22,283 nt of DNA from CAYOZL01 sp964408435 (GTDB lineage: Bacteria > Bdellovibrionota_C > UBA2361 > SZUA-149 > CAYOZL01): NCBI GenBank assembly GCA_964408435.1, contig CAYOZL010000040.1, positions 1-22,283 of the forward strand. Reading direction: 5' to 3'. Within the stretch, counting starts at the first letter, position 1; every line of letters begins with the position of its first letter. A program made the translations under genes and the position numbers. Below are positions 6,488-13,323 of this stretch, piece by piece. Below the pieces are notes generated by a model that searched no databases, was not told the DNA's origin, and saw only the letters and a list, made by a program, of their open reading frames with translations.

Positions 6488-6939
6488 TGCTTAAGAAAAT
6501 TTTATTTTCATTCATTCTAGTACTTTCCACGCAAAGCTTTGCTTTTGCACAAAACGGTGGTTGGTGGCAAGGAGTAGACACAGAACCATTCGCAAATGGA
6601 GAACTAAGAGATGCATACTGTGACATAATAGATCTGATGGAAGGCAACTTTGGTGGAATGCTAATGACAGTTGCTGGAATCCTTGCATTTGCTACAGCTG
6701 CTTTTGGTAATTTTAAACATGGAATTACAGCACTGGTTGTTGGTATTTCTTCTTTTGCAATAGCTGCAATGACAAGTCTTTACTTTGGACAATTATGTGG
6801 AGGAGATGGACAAACAAATAGAGTTATTAACAATCTAAATATAAATCCAAATGCTACTGCCACTACTGTTAGAACTGGATTTATTCCTACAGATGCTGAT
6901 AGTGAACAAAGCAATAACTTAGATCCTTTTGGTTTTTAA
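6487..6939 (+). CDS. Pilin-like secreted two-TM protein, paralogue 5 (Asn-rich C-tail)
   Basis: A 150-residue protein. Signal peptide ILFSFILVLSTQSFAFA cleaved before QNGGWW (21/22). Cys45, helix 1 (FGGMLMTVAGILAFATAAFG), a NFKHG turn, helix 2 (ALVVGISSFAIAAMTSLYF) and Cys104, then a 46-residue polar tail with INNLNINPNATA and the ending NNLDPFGF. Core and tail are closest to paralogue 4 (GNxGGxLMT, AAFGN, SLYF, NNL..NP, NNL..GF), so the two probably arose by duplication. Translation is coupled to paralogue 4 by a one-base overlap. The last 21 nt overlap the 3' end of the convergent symporter gene. Confidence 0.65.
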   Translation: MLKKILFSFILVLSTQSFAFAQNGGWWQGVDTEPFANGELRDAYCDIIDLMEGNFGGMLMTVAGILAFATAAFGNFKHGITALVVGISSFAIAAMTSLYFGQLCGGDGQTNRVINNLNINPNATATTVRTGFIPTDADSEQSNNLDPFGF

Positions 6940-8274
6940 TAATACTACAATACTTTGAGCTAATATTATTAAAACTGGTATATACTTAAAACTAAAAATC
7001 TCACCTACTATTAAAACTAATAAACCTATATACAAGCCCAATTCAACTACAAAAGCTTTTACATCTTGAGACTTAAGAACATAGACAAGAGGCACAAATA
7101 AAGTAAGAGCAATTGCAATTCCTTTTGAAGCAAGAGGAATTAAAAGTGCATTTGATGCAGGAAATATCGCGAGCAAACCTAGAAATACGATTAAAGCTAA
7201 AGCAATAAATCTAGACAAGGTCGTATTATCCTCTTTCTTACTCAAACCAAGAGGCCTTAATAAATCAATTAAAATAATAGAGGTCGCACTTAGCACTTGT
7301 GAGTCAATTGTAGACATACCAGCTGCAAAAGTAGCTAAGATTAAAATAAAGCTAGCACTAGGAAGATAAGTTGAGATTAAAAGTGGAACTAACTTATCAC
7401 TATCTGAAATATCAGAGAAGATAGTTATCGAGGTCAAGCCAATTACAGCCATCATTGTAAGCATAACTAATGACATCGTAGAAAATAGAACAATACTCTT
7501 AGCTAAATTATCTGAAGATTTAGCCATAAAATGTCTTTGCATAATGTGAGGTAAAACAATATATCCACAACTCCACATCAGCATTAGTGAAAAAGAATCA
7601 CTCAACTTAATAACATCCATTTCAAAAAGTTCAGGTTTACTACTAACAATCTCAGTTAAGCCACGGCAGTAGTAAATACCTATGATTGAAGCGAGCATCA
7701 TTACAGAAAGAAATAAAAATCCTTGAACAATATCTGTAAAGACAATTGCTTTAATCCCACCCCAAAAAACATATATCGAAGTAGCAAACATTGCTAAAAC
7801 AACTGCTAACTCGTAGCTAATAAAATTATTCGTCGTAGAAGCTAAGACTTTCCCAATACCAATAAATTGGACTAAAGCATAAGGTATTAAAGCTAAAATA
7901 CAGATTACAGCAACTAGTAATCTTATTCTTTTTGAACCTAAGCAAAGTAAGTCTGCAGGAGTTACGTAATTATATTTTTTCCCTAGTCCCCAAATATGTC
8001 TGCCTAAAAACCAACTTAAAAAAGGAACTATCATTATAAATAGCCCTATTACATAAAACCAAGTCATTCCTTTTTTATAGAAAAAACCAGGTGAGCCTAA
8101 AAAACCAAAAGTGCTAAACCAAGAAGCAAAAATAGTAAGCCCTAAATGAAAATAACCAAGTTTTCTATCAGCTATAAAATACCCAACTATAGATTTAGAG
8201 CCTCTAGTTTTAATTCCAGCAAAAACTGCAAAAGTTAAATAAAAGAATAAACTTATTAATATTAATGAGAGCAT
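6919..8274 (-). CDS. Sodium:solute symporter (SSS family)
   Basis: A 451-residue membrane protein with about 12-13 hydrophobic segments. The N-terminal GYFIADRKLGYFHLGLTIFA followed by SWFSTFGFLGSPGFFYKKG is the typical SSS start (periplasm-facing TM1 and the Na+-site region), and AAGMSTIDSQVLSATS (about 315-330) matches the conserved SSS TM8 segment with its Ser/Thr cation ligands. Substrate (proline, pantothenate, a carboxylate and so on) cannot be called. Its start overlaps the stop of a small two-TM gene by one base, a pairing often seen for SSS permeases with a short partner. A divergent TrmB-like regulator and a shared operator suggest substrate-responsive control. The 3' end overlaps the last pilin-like gene by 21 nt. 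Confidence 0.85.
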   Translation of the reverse strand: MLSLILISLFFYLTFAVFAGIKTRGSKSIVGYFIADRKLGYFHLGLTIFASWFSTFGFLGSPGFFYKKGMTWFYVIGLFIMIVPFLSWFLGRHIWGLGKKYNYVTPADLLCLGSKRIRLLVAVICILALIPYALVQFIGIGKVLASTTNNFISYELAVVLAMFATSIYVFWGGIKAIVFTDIVQGFLFLSVMMLASIIGIYYCRGLTEIVSSKPELFEMDVIKLSDSFSLMLMWSCGYIVLPHIMQRHFMAKSSDNLAKSIVLFSTMSLVMLTMMAVIGLTSITIFSDISDSDKLVPLLISTYLPSASFILILATFAAGMSTIDSQVLSATSIILIDLLRPLGLSKKEDNTTLSRFIALALIVFLGLLAIFPASNALLIPLASKGIAIALTLFVPLVYVLKSQDVKAFVVELGLYIGLLVLIVGEIFSFKYIPVLIILAQSIVVLLKTKRI

Positions 8275-8513
8275 TATTCACTCTCCTCTAAATTATTAGC
8301 TTCAGACCAAGGAAGAAAAATTTTGTAATAAGCTAGCCAAGTGAGCACACATAGAAAAATACAAGCAACGCACAATAATATTAATAAAGCTTTAGACTTT
8401 AAAAACAAACATAAAATTGAAACAAACACAGGAACTAAAATGACAATGAGTAATAATATTTTATTGTATGCTTCAATACTATCGTACTTATGCAAATTTT
8501 TATTTTCAGTCAT
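8274..8513 (-). CDS. Small two-TM protein coupled to the SSS symporter
   Basis: A 79-residue protein with two adjacent hydrophobic helices (about 18-37 and 42-62) and polar ends (acidic C-terminus NNLEESE). Small two-TM proteins of about 80 residues (YhdT/DUF997 or DUF4212 types) are commonly encoded directly upstream of SSS permeases; this looks like an equivalent, though I see no signature that picks one family. GAGG (8521-8524, reverse) lies 7 nt before the ATG. The stop and the symporter start overlap as TAATG, so the two products are likely made in a fixed ratio. Confidence 0.6.
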   Translation of the reverse strand: MTENKNLHKYDSIEAYNKILLLIVILVPVFVSILCLFLKSKALLILLCVACIFLCVLTWLAYYKIFLPWSEANNLEESE

Positions 8514-8543
8514 AAAAAAGCCTCATATCTCTTTAAAGTCAAT

Positions 8544-8573
8544 ATTATAGGCTTATAGTTTACATGTAAACTA
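8544..8573. promoter_or_regulatory. 18-bp palindromic operator in a divergent promoter
   Basis: TAGTTTACATGTAAACTA (8556-8573) is a perfect palindrome. On the reverse strand it covers the -35 region of a TATAAT box (8549-8544) for the symporter pair. On the forward strand it overlaps the -10/start region (TTTAAA 8532-8537, 16 nt, TATAGT 8554-8559) of the regulator. A single dimer bound here could control both directions. Assigning it to the adjacent TrmB-like protein is inference from position. Confidence 0.65.
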
Positions 8574-8608
8574 AAGTGAGCTATATTGTGCTGAAAAAAA
8601 TTAACAGC

Positions 8609-9376
8609 ATGATTAGTGAATTAAAATCAATTGGATTAAGCGAAAAGGAATCTAAAGCTTATCTAGCCTTAGTTAAAAATGGAACTAGCCAAATCTCTTT
8701 AGTTGCTAAAAAATCAGACCTCAATAGAGGAACAACTTACGTTATTCTACATCAGTTACTTTCTAAAGGACTAGTAACTAAAAGTATTAAAAATAATATT
8801 CAGTTTTTCTCTGCTCTTGAGCCAAAAAACCTTCGTTCTTTTTTAGAAAAACAAAAAAATGAAATTAATAATCAAATCTCTAGTGTAGAAAGTATTATTA
8901 ATTCGCTAAACTCACTTTCAAGTTCAATTGGTAAAATTCCAAAAGTAAGATTCTTTGAAGGAATTCAAGGTTGTCAGATTGCTATGGAAGAGACTTTAAA
9001 ATCCGATCAGAAAAAACTATATTCCTTCTTATCAATTGATGAAGTAGCAAACTTTGTAGGCAAAGAATTTTTTGAAGAATACACGAACAAAAGAATAAAA
9101 AACAAAGTCAGTCTAAAAGCAATTAGGAATAAGCTAAGCGATGAAATAGCTTTTAAAAACAACCCTTATGCTAAAAAGTATATAACAAATAAAAAACACA
9201 ATAGAGAGGTAAGATACGTTAAAAATGACGTAGTATTTCCTATGTCTATTTATCTATACGACAATAATGTTTTAGGACTTTCTTCCAAACAAGAAGGCTA
9301 CGCCGTTATTATTGAAAGTAAAGACTTCTCCTCTATATTAAAAACTATCTTCCTTAATCTATGGGAAAGTTTGTAG
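8609..9376 (+). CDS. TrmB-like winged-helix transcriptional regulator (next to symporter)
   Basis: The frame is open from a GTG at 8576 (266 aa); I prefer the ATG at 8609 (255 aa) because TrmB proteins start just before the xELKxIGLSEKESKAYLAL helix. The N-terminal winged helix (about 1-75: LSEKESKAYLALVKNG, ISLVAKKSDLNRGTTYVILHQL as recognition helix, LLSKGLVTK wing) is followed by a coiled-coil linker (about 80-115) and a C-terminal effector-like domain beginning KVRFFEGIQG (about 125), as in TrmB family members. The natural signal is unknown; sugars are the ligands of archaeal TrmB, but here the divergent symporter substrate is the better guess. No partner gene follows it. Confidence 0.75.
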   Translation: MISELKSIGLSEKESKAYLALVKNGTSQISLVAKKSDLNRGTTYVILHQLLSKGLVTKSIKNNIQFFSALEPKNLRSFLEKQKNEINNQISSVESIINSLNSLSSSIGKIPKVRFFEGIQGCQIAMEETLKSDQKKLYSFLSIDEVANFVGKEFFEEYTNKRIKNKVSLKAIRNKLSDEIAFKNNPYAKKYITNKKHNREVRYVKNDVVFPMSIYLYDNNVLGLSSKQEGYAVIIESKDFSSILKTIFLNLWESL

Positions 9377-9531
9377 GTAATTGCATTAAATACTTCTTAA
9401 AAGAGCTGTAAAGCTTCTAAGTAAAATCTTTTATATTTACTTTCATATATCCTATTATACTCGACACAACACACTCGTTTCGTCGCTTATTCTTAATAGG
9501 CTGGCTTAGCGCCAACTTTCAAGGAGGCCTG
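9377..9531 (+). promoter_or_regulatory. Leader and candidate promoter of the methyltransferase
   Basis: This 155-nt stretch has no gene of its own. TTTATA (9430-9435), 17 nt, TATTAT (9453-9458) is a promoter candidate, giving a leader of about 65 nt. It ends in a perfect Shine-Dalgarno AAGGAGG (9521-9527), four bases before an in-frame ATT. A small stem TGGC/GCCA with a TTAGC loop sits just upstream of the SD. The region is locally richer in G+C than its surroundings. Confidence 0.45.
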
Positions 9532-10188
9532 ATTACAGATCTACGTTTACGCTACAAAACTCTAGAATTTGGAAAAGTAGACATTCACGTCTGCATGTTA
9601 AGAGATAAGCAAGAATTTCATGACCCTGAGCAAGTAGCAGAGGAACTTGGAATATCATCTGCAAATTGGCCACACTTTGGAGTAATTTGGCCATCGAGTT
9701 TAGTTCTTGCTCACTTTATATCCGAATACGACACAGTTAATAAAAGAATATTAGAAATAGGATGTGGCTTAGCAATTAGTAGCTTACTGCTTAATAAAAA
9801 ATCAGCAGATATAACAGCAACGGACAGACATCCGGAAGTAGAGAATTTTTTAAATAGAAATACCTTACTTAATAAAGATAAAAATATTAACTTTGAAAGA
9901 GTAGATTGGGTAGATGAGAGCAACAATCTTGGGCTTTTTGATTTAATAATTGGAAGCGACCTTTTATACGAAGATCATCATATAAAATTATTATCAAATT
10001 TTATTAACAAACATTCAAAACCAAACTGCGAAGTTTTTCTTGTTGACCCCGGCCGTGGAAGAAAGAATAAAGTTAGTAAGGAAATGACAAACTTTGGCTT
10101 TACTTCCTCACATATTAAGCCAGAGAGTACCGATTATTTAGAAAAAGAATTTAAAGGGCACATATTAACATTTAAACGAAGTACTTAA
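9532..10188 (+). CDS. Class I SAM methyltransferase, probable AUU start
   Basis: A Rossmann methyltransferase of the METTL21/nicotinamide-N-methyltransferase-like group. Motif I LEIGCGLA (about 73-80), the acidic ribose-binding ATDRHPE (about 95-101), and the GSDLLYE motif (about 140-146) typical of this group are all present; the C-terminal part holds VDPGRGR. The first ATG is at 9595, but the 21 in-frame codons ahead of it encode LRLRYKTLEFGKVDIHV, which, from memory, is the conserved beginning of this family. No ATG, GTG or TTG exists between the previous stop (9418) and 9595. A perfect SD points to ATT at 9532, giving 218 residues. Substrate unknown, likely a protein lysine or small amine. 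Confidence 0.75.
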   Translation: MTDLRLRYKTLEFGKVDIHVCMLRDKQEFHDPEQVAEELGISSANWPHFGVIWPSSLVLAHFISEYDTVNKRILEIGCGLAISSLLLNKKSADITATDRHPEVENFLNRNTLLNKDKNINFERVDWVDESNNLGLFDLIIGSDLLYEDHHIKLLSNFINKHSKPNCEVFLVDPGRGRKNKVSKEMTNFGFTSSHIKPESTDYLEKEFKGHILTFKRST

Positions 10189-10251
10189 TGTATTAATACT
10201 TGCTCGAATTGTGCTCTAAAATTATAGTTTCTAAAAACAATTGGAGATTAA

Positions 10252-10467
10252 ATGTCAGAAGAATTAGAACTAGAAAAATCATACTCAGCAAAACAATCAG
10301 CTGCAAAGCTTAGAAGACTCGCAGATTCATTAGAGTCAGGTGAATCTTTCCATATTCAAGTTGATGGTAAAAAAATTACTGTTCCTGCCAGCGCCACTGT
10401 TTCAATTGAATATGAAGCAGGAGATGGTGAAGAAGAGTTAGAATTTGAAATTAAGTGGAAGTCTTAA
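10252..10467 (+). CDS. amphi-Trp domain protein
   Basis: A 71-residue acidic protein made of little more than one amphi-Trp domain: a helix (AKQSAAKLRRLADSLESGES), then strands FHIQVDGKKITVPA and VSIEYEAGDGEEELEFEIKW ending in the characteristic lysine-tryptophan. The family is widespread in archaea and bacteria and has no established function; it resembles a small ligand- or nucleic-acid-adaptor fold. GGAG (10243-10246) precedes the ATG by about 5 nt. It stands alone between the methyltransferase and a small zinc-ribbon-like membrane protein. Confidence 0.75.
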   Translation: MSEELELEKSYSAKQSAAKLRRLADSLESGESFHIQVDGKKITVPASATVSIEYEAGDGEEELEFEIKWKS

Positions 10468-10491
10468 ATAACATTTTAAATTATAATATAT

Positions 10492-10788
10492 ATGGGTAAT
10501 GAAAAAATATCTTGCCCATATTGTTTTGACACTGGCTACATCAGTAAAGCTAAAGGATTTGGTTTTTTTTCATACATTAAAAACTCTATTCTTTTCTCGA
10601 TTATATTTTGCATAATTGGCATTTTAGCAATTTATATAACAGTAGGAATGGCTTTTTTTCTAATCACCTTGTTCATAGCCACACTAATGTTTCTAGTAGA
10701 CAAATTAGGCTTTATCGACCTTTTTGCCCTATTGCCTAACTCTAAACTTAAAAAGATTTCATGCACCTACTGCAACAAGTTAAACTAA
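10492..10788 (+). CDS. Small CxxC-2TM-CxxC membrane protein
   Basis: A 98-residue protein. CPYC (8-11) near the N-terminus and CTYC (about 91-94) at the C-terminus flank two hydrophobic helices (about 30-50 and 54-72). With both termini on the same side of the membrane, the two CxxC knuckles could jointly bind one zinc, splitting a zinc ribbon around a membrane hairpin. TATAAT (10482-10487) lies 4 nt before the ATG and no SD is seen. The 3' end overlaps the convergent cysteine-rich gene by 9 nt. No named family recognised. Confidence 0.5.
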   Translation: MGNEKISCPYCFDTGYISKAKGFGFFSYIKNSILFSIIFCIIGILAIYITVGMAFFLITLFIATLMFLVDKLGFIDLFALLPNSKLKKISCTYCNKLN

Positions 10789-12423
10789 AAATTCTAAATA
10801 TTCTTTTTCAGAATATATTTTTTCTTTCCTATCTAAATTATAACTAGTAACAACTTCGTTTCCACTTGCTTGGCACTTACTTTTATAAAGTTTTCTAGGT
10901 GGCTTTAAATTCATGCGATTAATATGCCTCTTATCAGGACACTGATCAGGCAGTGGCAAATCTAATTTTTTATAAAATTTAATTTCCTGCTCTGTAAATT
11001 TAAATGCCTTTTTAGTTTTTGAACAATTATAAACATCACTCTTAAAGCCTATATCAATAGTATCTGGTGGCAGTGTATCTGAGGAACTACTATTCTTATT
11101 TATGTGAATCTCTACAAAATTAAACCCTGCACTATTAGCTTGTTCTTTATTTAAGGGATAATGCTCATGTGCAACAGTTTGATTATACCCCCAAGGGCTA
11201 TACTTTGCTGGAAAGAAATTTCCCCACTCCCCAGTATCTTGCATATGTTTAATTACTTTTGGTAGTAAATCTTCATACTCTTGTTTTGTATATTGCTTAT
11301 TTAAAATGCAGTACTGAGCTTTTTTTAAACCAATACATCCAAAAATATTATTACTATTTTCACATTGCTCAGAGTAATAAGCATTATTACAGTAATGACT
11401 TGCCATACAAAAAGCACTGTATTTCATACTAAGTGTACTAATTAATTCATAACTAGCTTCAGGATTATAAAGTGAGTAATTTAAATCCTGGCAATCTTTT
11501 GCATCTAGAACATCGTATAAATATCTACAATCTTCACAATTAGAAATATTAAAACTGTATTTACAATTCTTAGAGTTATGCACATCATTTCCAGTGCTAG
11601 CTTCAGAGTTTATATTCCACATATCTCTATGTGCAGCATTCTGAATAACAAACTTCCACTGCTCTCTAGCCTTTTTAAATGACTCCCTGCTAGATAAATT
11701 TAAATTTGTTAAGATCCTTTCGTATTCTTCCTTACTTACTTTTTCATTATGAACGTAATATTTTTTATGTCTTAAATTGCTTGAAAATAAACAATGAGAA
11801 CATCCTTTTAAATCAAAGCAAAAATTACATTCATTACAATTCTCTAAATAATAACCACAAACAACACTATGACACTGATAGCAATTAATAGACTCATAAA
11901 CTAACTCTGAGTCGTAAACAAAAGTACAGTCTGCGCAGTCTTTAGAGAATTTTGTAAATAAATTATAATAGCAATCTTCATTGCCTTCACCTGCGATATC
12001 TAAGTAACAATTTTTCTCATCACCACAGTAATTACAATAATAACAATTTTCACAGTTTACTAAGTCTATACTTTTTTTAGGCACTTGATTAAAAAGCTCA
12101 AACCATTGTTCAAAAAATGGCGTATCAAAATCAAAGTCTCTAGCATAATCTTTTGCATCCCATTTATCACTCCACCAAATATCTGGGTGATAAACTGGAT
12201 ACTTTGAATCTGCAGGATGAATAGAAATTAAATCTTTTCTAGAACTGGAACATTTGCGCTTAAAAAAAGTTCTGTCATTTCTCCACGCCATTCTTATCAT
12301 TGCTCTAGCTTGAGCAGAGAAATTTGGTCTAAAACCTTTTACGGGAAGATTTCTATCAAAGAACTCTTGTTCTTCTTTGCTTATTTTAAATTCTCTATTA
12401 AGTATTTTACAGCTCTTAATCAT
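10780..12423 (-). CDS. Cysteine-rich repeat protein with degenerate C-terminal zinc ribbon
   Basis: A 547-residue protein, started at the ATG at 12423, which has AAGGGA about 6 nt upstream; a TTG at 12438 would add five residues. The N-terminal region has a conserved YPVYHPDIWWSDKWD and a RDFDFDTPFFEQWFELF stretch. Then come two arrays of short N-C/D-C repeats (NCENCYYCNYC, KNCYLD, EDCYYN, KDCADC, NCYQCHS and later CKYSFNISNCEDC), as in a right-handed beta-solenoid; each array ends in a similar KEEYERIL / KQEYEDLL helix, suggesting an internal duplication. Proteins of this kind are widespread in uncultured bacteria, often under misleading names, and are functionally unknown. The C-terminal zinc ribbon has lost most of its Cys ligands. 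Confidence 0.65.
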   Translation of the reverse strand: MIKSCKILNREFKISKEEQEFFDRNLPVKGFRPNFSAQARAMIRMAWRNDRTFFKRKCSSSRKDLISIHPADSKYPVYHPDIWWSDKWDAKDYARDFDFDTPFFEQWFELFNQVPKKSIDLVNCENCYYCNYCGDEKNCYLDIAGEGNEDCYYNLFTKFSKDCADCTFVYDSELVYESINCYQCHSVVCGYYLENCNECNFCFDLKGCSHCLFSSNLRHKKYYVHNEKVSKEEYERILTNLNLSSRESFKKAREQWKFVIQNAAHRDMWNINSEASTGNDVHNSKNCKYSFNISNCEDCRYLYDVLDAKDCQDLNYSLYNPEASYELISTLSMKYSAFCMASHYCNNAYYSEQCENSNNIFGCIGLKKAQYCILNKQYTKQEYEDLLPKVIKHMQDTGEWGNFFPAKYSPWGYNQTVAHEHYPLNKEQANSAGFNFVEIHINKNSSSSDTLPPDTIDIGFKSDVYNCSKTKKAFKFTEQEIKFYKKLDLPLPDQCPDKRHINRMNLKPPRKLYKSKCQASGNEVVTSYNLDRKEKIYSEKEYLEFLV

Positions 12424-12486
12424 TTGTCTTCCCTTCAATGTTTTAAATATATCTTAATTATTACTGATACTTAGTGAGTGGAGAAG

Positions 12487-12514
12487 ATCACCTTATGGTG
12501 GCTAGGGTCACCAT
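12487..12514 (+). promoter_or_regulatory. CACC/GGTG half-site cluster ahead of trmB-like gene 2
   Basis: CACC (12489-12492), GGTG (12497-12500) and CACC (12509-12512) form alternating half-sites, including ATGGTG (12495-12500) N8 CACCAT (12509-12514). The stretch is GC-rich for this genome and lies between the divergent cysteine-rich gene and the regulator. An operator is a fair guess. Confidence 0.35.
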
Positions 12515-12530
12515 TATGTTAAAATACTGT

Positions 12531-13280
12531 ATGATTATAGATACTTTTCAAGCTCTAGGCTTATCAAAAAATGAAGCGCAAATTTACAGAACCTTACTTA
12601 AGCAAGGTGAATTAACTATAAGTAAACTTGCTACTAAATCAAAAGTTAATAGAAGAAATGTGTACGACACTATTCAAAGGCTACTAGAGAAAGGATTAGT
12701 TTTTGAAGTACTCTCAACTCGAGAGAGAAAAGTAAGAGCAGTAGAGCCAGCAAAACTAAATGAACTAGTAGATGAAAAAAGAAGATTACTAGATAAAGCA
12801 ATGCCACAACTAGAGCATTTATATGCAAATACTTTTTCTGATGAAGAAGTTTTTATTTATAAAGGTATTGAAGGCTGGAAAAATTACATGCGAGATATAA
12901 TTAGACTAAAGCAAGATTTTTATTGTATCGGAGGTAAAGGGGCTTGGATGGATGAAAGAGTAAATAACTTTTTCCCACAATTTATTAAAGACGCAAAAAG
13001 AGCAAAGATTGAATACTTTCATCTCTTTGATTACGAAGTTAAACAAAAAAAGCACGAGATAATAAAATATGTAGGAAAAGAGTTTAAGTTTTTACCAAAA
13101 GGATATTCAGCACCAGCTTCAATCGATTTTTTTGGTGATAGAGTTTACATCTGCTCAAATCTTGAGCTAGGTGCAATTGATGAAGACTCTACTTTTACAG
13201 TTTTAGTAAATAAGCAGGTTGCTACTGCATTTAAAATTTGGTTTCAATTTATGTGGGACTTTTGCCCAAAAGATAGCTAG
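12531..13280 (+). CDS. TrmB-like winged-helix transcriptional regulator (next to Cys-rich gene)
   Basis: The frame is open from a GTG at 12474, but the family begins at MIIDTFQALGLSKNEAQIY, so I start at the ATG at 12531 (249 aa). TAAAAT at 12520-12525 is 5 nt upstream, consistent with a leaderless transcript; the region ahead would then be operator, not coding. The N-terminal winged helix (LSKNEAQIYRTLLKQG, ISKLATKSKVNRRNVYDTI, LLEKGLVFEV) leads into a short helical linker and an effector domain starting EVFIYKGIEGWKNYMRDII, the hallmark of bacterial TrmB-like proteins with a C-terminal PLD-like domain. Divergent neighbour: the cysteine-rich protein. The TAG stop lies inside the GC-rich hairpin that follows. 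Confidence 0.75.
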   Translation: MIIDTFQALGLSKNEAQIYRTLLKQGELTISKLATKSKVNRRNVYDTIQRLLEKGLVFEVLSTRERKVRAVEPAKLNELVDEKRRLLDKAMPQLEHLYANTFSDEEVFIYKGIEGWKNYMRDIIRLKQDFYCIGGKGAWMDERVNNFFPQFIKDAKRAKIEYFHLFDYEVKQKKHEIIKYVGKEFKFLPKGYSAPASIDFFGDRVYICSNLELGAIDEDSTFTVLVNKQVATAFKIWFQFMWDFCPKDS

Positions 13281-13317
13281 AACCGTCCCCAAATAGGTGT
13301 TTTGGGGACGGTTCTAG
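13277..13317. repeat. GC-rich 17-bp inverted repeat (REP-like hairpin/terminator)
   Basis: CTAGAACCGTCCCCAAA (13277-13293) and its exact reverse complement (13301-13317) with a 7-nt loop TAGGTGT form a 17-bp perfect stem, far richer in G+C than the flanks. It includes the TAG stop of the regulator and ends 6 nt before the stop of the convergent kbp gene. It can terminate transcription from both sides. Its composition, and a core (GAACCGTCCCC/GGGGACGGTTC) which I recall from REP-like palindromes in unrelated genomes, suggest a mobile REP or MITE insertion; this cannot be checked within one window because no second copy is present. Confidence 0.6.
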
Positions 13318-13323
13318 AAAGTC

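Noticed and set aside
4743..6939. Interpretation as a complete conjugative type IV secretion operon
   Set aside because: No VirB4/TraC-type ATPase, VirB3, VirB6, VirB8-10 or relaxase is in the window; only pilin-like subunits are seen.
11706..11888. Forward frame within the cysteine-rich gene
   Set aside because: Antisense shadow of a long conserved coding region; no ribosome site.
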